From Bacteroidaceae bacterium (lineage in GTDB: Bacteria > Bacteroidota > Bacteroidia > Bacteroidales > Bacteroidaceae): a DNA stretch of 10,334 bases. The notes below the pieces were generated by a model. The model had not been told where the DNA came from. It saw only the letters and a list, made by a program, of their open reading frames with translations, and made no database searches. Where the stretch lies: positions 1-10,334 of the forward strand of contig JAFYWE010000136.1 in the NCBI GenBank assembly GCA_017558165.1. The letters run 5' to 3'. Of the stretch, positions 1 to 5,034 are shown in pieces. A program made the translations under genes and the position numbers. Position 1 is the stretch's first letter. Each line of letters opens with the position of its first letter.

Positions 1-51
1 AAACTATGTGGTTATGATGAAAGAAAAGTGAATTATCCTTAGTAGTTTAGA

Positions 52-255
52 TTGCTGACAGTCGATGTCGCAGGAATAATTCGTAACGAGCTAAAGAGAT
101 TGTTTGCTCAGGCAAAGGAACAACGGCTACTGTGTACTCAAGAAAGTAAATGCAAACGTCGTATAAACAAAAATATTACCTTTCAATATAATGCTGAATA
201 CGAAATAGCAGCAATGGAGGTAAAGCGTAAGGTAAAAAAGAGGTCAGAAAAATAA
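52..255 (+). CDS. doubtful small basic ORF, unrecognised
   Basis: This 67-codon frame opens with TTG and ends in TAA. I do not recognise the product. It is rich in Lys and Arg, ends in a run of charged residues (VKRKVKKRSEK), and has no signal peptide or membrane segment. There is no Shine-Dalgarno sequence, and two consecutive in-frame TAG codons lie just upstream (40-45), so it could be the remnant of a longer decayed frame rather than a gene. The stretch is clearly more AT-rich than the genes to its right. It is the only reading frame of any length in positions 1-369, and the reverse strand shows nothing better. It could be a small DNA-binding protein, a relic or chance. Confidence 0.2.
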   Translation: MLTVDVAGIIRNELKRLFAQAKEQRLLCTQESKCKRRINKNITFQYNAEYEIAAMEVKRKVKKRSEK

Positions 256-314
256 AATGTACTATTATGAATATCGAAGAACTGCTTTGATACATTAGGT
301 TGACGAAAGGGTGT

Positions 315-359
315 AAAAACAGACGAGGAACAGATTGAACCTGTTCCTCGTCTGTTTTT
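315..359 (-). terminator. bidirectional intrinsic terminator downstream of rny
   Basis: Positions 315-333 and 341-359 are perfect inverted repeats: a 19-bp stem with a 7-nt loop (334-340). The outer five pairs are A-T, so transcripts from either strand would end in a GC-rich stem followed by five U residues. The hairpin begins 10 nt beyond the rny stop codon and is the natural end of the minus-strand coiled-coil/zapA/rny unit. It could also stop any plus-strand transcript entering from the left. Confidence 0.9.
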
Positions 360-369
360 GATGATATTC

Positions 370-1911
370 TTATCGTGCGTAGTTTACGGCACGTGTCTCG
401 CGGATTACGGTAATCTTTACCTGTCCTGGATAGGTCATCTCGTCCTGAATCTTCTTTGCGATTTCTCCCGAGAGCAATTCGGTCTGCTTGTCGTCGATCT
501 TGTCGGCACCGACGATTACGCGTAGCTCGCGGCCAGCCTGGATGGCATAGGTCTTTGTAACGCCTGGGTAAGACATTGCCAACTGCTCAAGGTCGTGCAG
601 ACGCTTGATGTATGCCTCTACAATCTCGCGGCGTGCACCTGGACGTGCGCCAGAGATGGCGTCGCACACCTGTACGATTGGGGCGATGAGGCTTGTCATC
701 TCCACCTCGTCGTGGTGAGCACCGATGGCGTTGCAGATGTCGGGTTTCTCCTTGTACTTCTCGGCAATCTTCATACCATACTCTGCGTGTGGCAACTCGG
801 TCTCCTCATCGGGCACCTTACCGATATCGTGCAGCAATCCTGCGCGTTTTGCCTTCTTGGGGTTCAGACCAAGCTCGGCAGCCATCACGGCACAGAGGTT
901 CGCTGTCTCACGTGCATGCTGCAGGAGGTTCTGGCCATATGATGAACGGTACTTCATCTTACCGATGATGCGGATGAGTTCGGGGTGCATGCCGTGGATG
1001 CCAAGGTCGATTGTGGTGCGCTTACCGGTCTCGATAATCTCCTCCTCAATCTGCTTCTTTACCTTTGCCACGACCTCCTCGATGCGTGCGGGGTGAATGC
1101 GTCCGTCGGCAACGAGCTGGTGCAGTGCAAGACGTGCAATCTCGCGGCGTACGGGGTCGAATGCACTCAGTACGATAGCCTCCGGTGTATCATCAACCAC
1201 GATCTCAACACCTGTTGCTGCCTCAAGGGCACGGATGTTACGTCCCTCGCGACCGATGATGCGGCCCTTCATCTCGTCGTTGTCAATGTGGAACACTGTC
1301 ACCGAGTTCTCGATGGCGGTCTCTGTGGCAACGCGCTGGATGGTCTGTATCACAATCTTCTTCGCCTCCTTGTTCGCTGTCATCTTGGCGTCGTCGATGA
1401 TGTCGTTGATGTACGATGCCGCCTGTGACTTGGCCTCCTCCTTGAGTGACTCCACAAGGCGCTCCTTTGCCTCCTCGGCCGAGAGACCACTGATGGCCTC
1501 GAGCTTCTCGCGCTCCTGTGCGTGTAGCTTCTCAAGCTCCTCCTGACGGCGCTCGAGCACGCTCTTCTGTGCCTCAAGGTTCTCCCTGAATGTCTCTACC
1601 TCGTTCTTGCGGCGCTGCAGATCCTCGTTACGCTGGTTGAACTGCACCTCGCGCTGTTTAAGGTGATGCTCGGCCTGCTGAATCTTGTTGTTGCGCTGCG
1701 AGATCTCCTTCTCAAGCTCAGCCTTCTTGTTCAGGAACTTCTCTTTTACCTCAAGCAGCTTGTTCTTCTTGATTACCTCGGCCTCCTTGTGTGCGTCGTC
1801 GATAATGCGCTGGCGCTTGGCCTTGAGACCGAACTTGTTTATCAAATATTGGCCAATGAAGCCTACTGCGGCTCCTGCTGCCAATCCGATGGTTAATGTT
1901 ACAAAATCCAT
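370..1911 (-). CDS. rny: ribonuclease Y
   Basis: RNase Y is a membrane-anchored endoribonuclease that starts bulk mRNA decay and processing by cutting single-stranded RNA. The 513-aa product is the usual family length, and domains appear in the expected order. Residues 3-24 form an N-terminal membrane anchor. About 30-165 is a long Glu/Lys/Gln-rich coiled coil. A KH RNA-binding domain spans about 203-265, with the GxxG loop at G220-R-E-G223. A metal-dependent HD phosphohydrolase domain spans about 325-430, with H332, the H361-D362 pair and H399-H400-D401. The C-terminal family region (about 440-513) is intact. The ATG start gives the anchor immediately. There is no Shine-Dalgarno sequence, as is common in Bacteroidota. 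It lies 112 nt downstream of zapA, is separated from it by a folded RNA segment, and ends 10 nt before a strong terminator. Transcription could come through from the zapA promoter or from a weak TATATTTT box at 1924-1931. Confidence 0.97.
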   Translation of the reverse strand: MDFVTLTIGLAAGAAVGFIGQYLINKFGLKAKRQRIIDDAHKEAEVIKKNKLLEVKEKFLNKKAELEKEISQRNNKIQQAEHHLKQREVQFNQRNEDLQRRKNEVETFRENLEAQKSVLERRQEELEKLHAQEREKLEAISGLSAEEAKERLVESLKEEAKSQAASYINDIIDDAKMTANKEAKKIVIQTIQRVATETAIENSVTVFHIDNDEMKGRIIGREGRNIRALEAATGVEIVVDDTPEAIVLSAFDPVRREIARLALHQLVADGRIHPARIEEVVAKVKKQIEEEIIETGKRTTIDLGIHGMHPELIRIIGKMKYRSSYGQNLLQHARETANLCAVMAAELGLNPKKAKRAGLLHDIGKVPDEETELPHAEYGMKIAEKYKEKPDICNAIGAHHDEVEMTSLIAPIVQVCDAISGARPGARREIVEAYIKRLHDLEQLAMSYPGVTKTYAIQAGRELRVIVGADKIDDKQTELLSGEIAKKIQDEMTYPGQVKITVIRETRAVNYAR

Positions 1912-1924
1912 AAGTTATAAGTTA

Positions 1925-2023
1925 AAATATATAATAAAACGCACCGCCATATTCACAGCTATGCACCAATTGTGCAGGCCTACAAGAATATTGCAATGCG
2001 TGAAACTGCTGTCTGTGACAGTA
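1925..2023 (-). ncRNA. candidate structured RNA (6S-like) between zapA and rny
   Basis: On the minus strand, positions 2000-1986 pair with 1954-1940 to form a 15-bp stem with one mismatch and two G-U pairs. Beyond the stem lies an asymmetric bubble of 9 and 7 nt (1977-1985 and 1955-1961). Inside it is a hairpin of five pairs (1972-1976 with 1962-1966) and a 5-nt loop. The 3' side runs straight into a U-rich tail (1939 downward). A second small hairpin, 2009-2013 with 2017-2021, lies at the 5' side. A long stem, central bubble and terminal hairpin is the 6S RNA shape. Bacteroidota are known to carry a short 6S class (6S-Flavo in Rfam), and 6S sits next to zapA in proteobacteria. The alternative is an attenuator or terminator inside the operon. 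The exact ends are a guess, and no matching promoter box was seen in the 3' end of zapA. Confidence 0.5.
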
Positions 2024-2326
2024 TTACTTCTTAGCCTTCAGAGCGCTGTCTATGAGGCGTGTGAGCTCATTTACCTTGTGCATGACTTCGGCCGAGCCGA
2101 CCTCGTCATTGTGCTTTATAAGGTCAAATGCGATGTCAAGGGCGACCATAGTCATCACTCGCACCCCTCCTTCGCCCATAAACAGGTCTTTATATGTCGA
2201 CAATCTGTCGTTTACAATGTGAGCCGCCTTGCGGTAATATGGCTCTTCGCTTGCCTTGACGGTAAGCGGGTACGACGTGCCGTCTATTATAAGGTTAATT
2301 CCAAGTTCTCTATCTTCCATCATCAT
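2024..2326 (-). CDS. zapA: cell division protein ZapA
   Basis: ZapA binds FtsZ in the cytoplasm and promotes bundling of its filaments at the division ring. The product is 100 aa, about the family length. The N-terminal half has the ZapA globular pattern: two short strands (about 8-23, LGINLIIDGTSYPLTV), then the EEPYYRKAAHIVNDRL helix (27-42). The C-terminal half (about 55-98) is the dimerising helix (MTMVALDIAFDLIKHNDEV..VNELTRLID). A TTG in frame at 2338 would lengthen it, but an unusually strong ribosome binding site (2329-2336) points to one of three consecutive ATG codons at 2326, 2323 or 2320; the first is taken here. The gene begins 15 nt after the upstream coiled-coil gene, so the two are almost certainly co-transcribed. 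Confidence 0.88.
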   Translation of the reverse strand: MMMEDRELGINLIIDGTSYPLTVKASEEPYYRKAAHIVNDRLSTYKDLFMGEGGVRVMTMVALDIAFDLIKHNDEVGSAEVMHKVNELTRLIDSALKAKK

Positions 2327-2328
2327 AG

Positions 2329-2336
2329 CCTCCTCC
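2329..2336 (-). promoter_or_regulatory. strong Shine-Dalgarno sequence of zapA
   Basis: The minus strand reads GGAGGAGG, two overlapping GGAGG cores, 2 nt before the first of three tandem ATG codons. The upstream core has 5-nt spacing to the ATG at 2326, and the downstream core has 5-nt spacing to the ATG at 2323. It decides the start of zapA against the TTG at 2338. It stands out because no other gene in the window has a comparable site. Confidence 0.75.
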
Positions 2337-2341
2337 AAATG

Positions 2342-2635
2342 TTATTTCTTAAGCGACTCGATGCAACGGTCGATTTCACGCACCAGCCTTGATATCCTCT
2401 CCTTTGTAGCATCGATTCCCTCGCTGCTCAGTGAGATTATCCTGGCCTGTTTGAGATCGTTGTAACTCTTCTCGAGAGCCTGGCAACGCATCTGCAGTTC
2501 CTTGAGGGTGTTCTCCTTCTCCTCCAGCATGCGTGACAACTTCTGCACGTCCTCCTCCTTCTGGTTGTACTCATAAACCAATCTGTGGAGCTTCGCCTCG
2601 AAGTCTGCCATTATTCTTCTGTCATTCTCGGTCAT
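2342..2635 (-). CDS. small coiled-coil protein upstream of zapA
   Basis: This 97-aa product has no signal peptide or membrane segment. Residues 11-65 are a near-continuous heptad-like helix rich in Leu, Glu, Lys and Gln (KLHRLVYEYNQ through LQMRCQALEKSYNDLKQ). A short break with Gly73 follows, then a second amphipathic helix at 76-97 (KERISRLVREIDRCIESLKK). I recognise no enzymatic motif. A TTG in frame at 2656 would add seven residues, but the ATG at 2635 is preferred because it leaves a normal leader after the promoter box at 2683-2690. The stop lies 15 nt before the zapA start, so both should come from one mRNA. The closest functional analogy is ZapB, the small coiled-coil partner of ZapA, but this rests on size, fold and neighbourhood only. 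Confidence 0.82.
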   Translation of the reverse strand: MTENDRRIMADFEAKLHRLVYEYNQKEEDVQKLSRMLEEKENTLKELQMRCQALEKSYNDLKQARIISLSSEGIDATKERISRLVREIDRCIESLKK

Positions 2636-2682
2636 GTTGCAACAATCAAGATACAAATTCTGTATATATTCGTAGCTTCCTA

Positions 2683-2690
2683 CAAATGTA
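2683..2690 (-). promoter_or_regulatory. putative -7 box of the zapA-rny unit
   Basis: On the minus strand this reads TACATTTG, a full match to the Bacteroidota -7 consensus TAnnTTTG. A weak -33 candidate (TTTC, 2711-2714) lies 20 nt upstream. Transcription would start near 2676, giving a leader of about 40 nt before the ATG at 2635. It lies in the gap after the C10 protease gene, where a promoter for the next unit is expected. Confidence 0.5.
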
Positions 2691-2762
2691 TACGAATTTT
2701 TGGTAAGTGTGAAAATTTTGTTACTTTTTTTCTCTTTGAGTGCATATTTTTTACTTTCTGCA

Positions 2763-2783
2763 CCCGAAAGCGATGATTCCGGG
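2763..2783 (-). terminator. hairpin just after the C10 protease gene
   Basis: Positions 2763-2769 and 2777-2783 form a 7-bp stem (one G-U pair) with a 7-nt loop, one base beyond the stop codon of the protease gene. No U-tract follows on the minus strand, so it may protect the 3' end or assist termination rather than act as a full intrinsic terminator. The rest of the 2636-2784 gap holds only the promoter box for the next unit. Confidence 0.3.
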
Positions 2784-2784
2784 A

Positions 2785-3711
2785 CTATTTCTTGAGAATC
2801 TTCCTGCCATTCACAATGTAAATCCCCGGCTGGGTGACCTTGTCGAGTCTTTGCCCAAGGAGGTTGTATATCTCTACGGTTTCAGCGGCATCCACGTTCT
2901 CAATGCCGGTAGGCTTCTCGGGCTTCAGGTTGAAGTTCGCGTAGTGCTCGGAATTGCTTTTCCATGAGTAGTTGTCGCCCTGGTATGGTGTTATGTTATT
3001 GAGCTTGAACCATCCGTTGCCGCTCCCGTTCCAACCGAAATTGAAATGGTAGTAACCGTTGTCGGTGTATCCGTCTATCACGAACATGTGGCGGCTGTCG
3101 CCACTGCCGCTGTTGTTGGCGGCATACGGTACGGGGCAACCGTTGTCAAGGCTCTCCCTTATCAAGGCCTCCCACTCCTCCTGACTGTAGTTCCTCTGGT
3201 ACGAGGCCTCCATCTTGGGGTAGTTGAAGAACCTGTTCAGCTTTGCTGTCTCGCGCTCCTCGTTGGCACTGGTGCCGTTTGCGCCGAACGATGACATGTA
3301 GGCATGGGCAAGGTGTGCCATCAGTTTTGACACCTCGTATACCTGCTTCTCTCTCCAGTTGCCGTCATATACCAACGGCATGTTCTCCCAATCGTATGTC
3401 CTGTCGGTGAATATCTCGCCCGTTTGGCCATTGTACAGCTTGTATTCAGTACCCTCAGTGGGGTATTCGTGATAGCGCAGTACAATGGCGTATGCTGTGG
3501 CAACGCAACCGGTCTTTGCGTGGGTGGTGCCACCGGGCTTAGTCCAGCACTGGTTGTTGAAAGGGTGGTTCTGTCCCCAGCTTGCAGTCTCAAGAAGCAC
3601 CTTGATGTTGCCGCCTGTCTCCTCTATTGTTCCTCTTGTTTCCTGTGCAGTGGCGCTCATGCCCGATATGAACGCTATTGAAAGAATTAAAGTGCGTATA
3701 ATGTGTCTCAT
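2785..3711 (-). CDS. secreted C10 (streptopain-like) cysteine peptidase
   Basis: The 308-aa product matches the mature catalytic domain of SpeB/streptopain from end to end. Residues 1-22 are a signal peptide (cleavage likely after SATA). The catalytic Cys is C69 in KTGCVATAYAIVLRYHEYP, the catalytic His is H208 in RHMFVIDGY, and the FGWNGSGNGWF segment (225-235) supplies the active-site Trp (W227). Unlike SpeB there is no propeptide: about 20 residues separate the signal from the catalytic fold. The last 40 residues (GIENVDAAETVEIYNLLGQRL..GIYIVNGRK) resemble the short C-terminal tag of Bacteroidota secreted proteins, possibly a type IX secretion signal. The enzyme should act at the surface or outside the cell on protein substrates. 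It begins 35 nt after the glycosylase gene, with no promoter box seen between, so read-through is likely. Confidence 0.92.
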   Translation of the reverse strand: MRHIIRTLILSIAFISGMSATAQETRGTIEETGGNIKVLLETASWGQNHPFNNQCWTKPGGTTHAKTGCVATAYAIVLRYHEYPTEGTEYKLYNGQTGEIFTDRTYDWENMPLVYDGNWREKQVYEVSKLMAHLAHAYMSSFGANGTSANEERETAKLNRFFNYPKMEASYQRNYSQEEWEALIRESLDNGCPVPYAANNSGSGDSRHMFVIDGYTDNGYYHFNFGWNGSGNGWFKLNNITPYQGDNYSWKSNSEHYANFNLKPEKPTGIENVDAAETVEIYNLLGQRLDKVTQPGIYIVNGRKILKK

Positions 3712-3746
3712 ATGCTATTGTTTATTGTGTCTTATGTCTCTTGGTG

Positions 3747-4328
3747 CTATTCTATTCCGCCAATCTCGGCACCTAACATTGCCTTGTAGTGCAGTGCCTT
3801 CTTTTCTATTGACAATGGGTAGGCGCGTGACGATGACGGCATGCGCCAAAGATGCATCTCCTTGCCGTTGGCTGTAAACGTTGTCATGGAGCCTACCGAT
3901 GGCTTTTCGCAACCGAATGTCCCGGTAATGACCTCGGTGGCCTTCTCGCCTGTGGTTACTATGGCCGTGCAATGGGGTAGTGCGGCAAGCAGTGCGCTTA
4001 TGTCGGTGGGGGTCACGACATCAAGGAACTTGTCCGATGCGTTGTCCTTCAGCCTCTTGACCTCGGTTGCCGTGTCATAGAGCGCAATTCCTTTTTGTGT
4101 GCAGAACTCGACAACGGCCTCCTTGTCGAAGCGTTTCTCGCTCTTTACCTCAAAATGTCCCTTGTCGCCGTAGAAGATGTAGCCCATTAAACGCCACATG
4201 TCGTTAATCCAGTTAGGGTAAAAGAATTCCATTGACCACCTTGCCTTGGGTGGCGGGAAACTGCCAAGCATCAGAATCCTTGCATTCTGTGGCAGGAACG
4301 GCTCAAGCGGGTGTCTTTCGGTGTTCAT
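3747..4328 (-). CDS. UDG-superfamily DNA glycosylase, GSFP-motif type
   Basis: The 193-aa protein has the uracil-DNA glycosylase superfamily layout. Strand ARILMLGSFPPP (16-27) carries motif 1. It is followed by a Y-P-N..N-D-M-W segment (37-45) like the YxxPxNxFW motif of Mug and hypoxanthine-type glycosylases. IVTTG (123-127) matches the central strand, and MPSSSRAYPL (163-172) fits motif 2, the DNA-intercalating loop. Motif 1 is GSFP, so the Asp or Asn used by classical families at the third position is a Phe (F24). This pattern fits the family described as deoxyinosine/hypoxanthine-DNA glycosylases, where an Asn in the later motif is catalytic; N42 would be that residue here. It should excise deaminated bases at the start of base-excision repair. 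Substrate is inferred, not shown. Its ATG start lies just after the terminator of the unit upstream, and a weak TATTTCTG box at 4341-4348 may drive it. Confidence 0.85.
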   Translation of the reverse strand: MNTERHPLEPFLPQNARILMLGSFPPPKARWSMEFFYPNWINDMWRLMGYIFYGDKGHFEVKSEKRFDKEAVVEFCTQKGIALYDTATEVKRLKDNASDKFLDVVTPTDISALLAALPHCTAIVTTGEKATEVITGTFGCEKPSVGSMTTFTANGKEMHLWRMPSSSRAYPLSIEKKALHYKAMLGAEIGGIE

Positions 4329-4351
4329 GCTTTATGATGTCAGAAATAATG

Positions 4352-4377
4352 AGCCCCTGCCTTTCAAAGCAGGGGCT
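4352..4377 (-). terminator. terminator of the yidC unit
   Basis: Positions 4352-4360 and 4369-4377 form a perfect 9-bp GC-rich stem with an 8-nt loop, between the stop of the 210-aa gene (4392) and the start of the glycosylase gene (4328). On the minus strand it is followed by CATTATTTC, a modest U-rich tract. It most likely ends the yidC transcript, perhaps with some read-through into the glycosylase. Confidence 0.7.
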
Positions 4378-4391
4378 GTCATTGTCCGGTA

Positions 4392-5024
4392 TTATTTCTT
4401 TTCGGCGTCCTCCATGTTCTGGCGTGGCTCCTTCTTTGCAAGTGTGATGATCTTGTATACATATTCGGTCATCCACACCTGTGAGAATCCGAGCTTCTCC
4501 TTGTAGTTACGTACTGAATAGACAGTGCGGAATGTTGCCTCGTCCTTCCAGTTGTTCTTCTTGAGGATATCGTCGATAATCTTCTCTGTCATGCTGTGGA
4601 GTAGCTTGTGCATGAAGCCCGGTACGCGGAACTTCCACTTCATGAGGTTGCCCACAAGCATCATCAGGTCATTGTTGAAGCCCTGGAACGCGAAGAGGAA
4701 TGGCTGTACGTCCTGTACCTTCTTGCAGTTCTTCTTGATTGATGCGTCAATCTCCTTGAAGAAGAGGTCGTTCATGCCGTACAGCTGCTCGATCATCTTC
4801 TTGCAACGGCTACGCTCGGCAAGTCCCAGCTTGTTGTTCTGTGTGGGAACCTTGAGTGTGCGCTTGAATGTCGCAAGGTCGGGCAACATGCTGATGTTTG
4901 TGATACCCATGCTTGAGGCAAGTGATGCCTGGTAGTACACGCGGATGAGGGTCATGAAATCCTCCATGCCGCCCACGCGCTGTTCTGTATCCTGCTTTTT
5001 CTTGAAAAAATTAAAAAGTCCCAT
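4392..5024 (-). CDS. conserved-looking protein of unknown function next to yidC
   Basis: I do not recognise this 210-aa protein. It starts with MGLFNFFKKK, a short amphipathic basic segment that could touch the membrane, and has no signal peptide. The body is predicted mostly helical and very basic. Its most hydrophobic part is about 108-129 (QPFLFAFQGFNNDLMMLVGNLM), which contains polar residues and is unlikely to be a simple membrane span. Two Cys (C74, C100) do not form a recognisable metal site. The C-terminal tail is charged (KKEPRQNMEDAEKK). The ATG lies 10 nt after the yidC stop, and the transcript ends at the hairpin 4352-4377, so it is the last gene of a two-gene unit with yidC. A role in membrane-protein biogenesis is only a guess from this coupling. 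Confidence 0.85.
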   Translation of the reverse strand: MGLFNFFKKKQDTEQRVGGMEDFMTLIRVYYQASLASSMGITNISMLPDLATFKRTLKVPTQNNKLGLAERSRCKKMIEQLYGMNDLFFKEIDASIKKNCKKVQDVQPFLFAFQGFNNDLMMLVGNLMKWKFRVPGFMHKLLHSMTEKIIDDILKKNNWKDEATFRTVYSVRNYKEKLGFSQVWMTEYVYKIITLAKKEPRQNMEDAEKK

Positions 5025-5034
5025 TTATGCTGTA

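Noticed and set aside
1685..2392. 235-codon plus-strand frame across the rny start and zapA
   Set aside because: It is antisense to two well-supported genes and to the structured RNA gap, has no recognisable motif, and ends inside the coiled-coil gene.
2740..2763. Inverted repeat GTGCA/TGCAC between the C10 protease and the coiled-coil gene
   Set aside because: Only five pairs around a 14-nt loop; likely chance. The hairpin at 2763-2783 is better supported.
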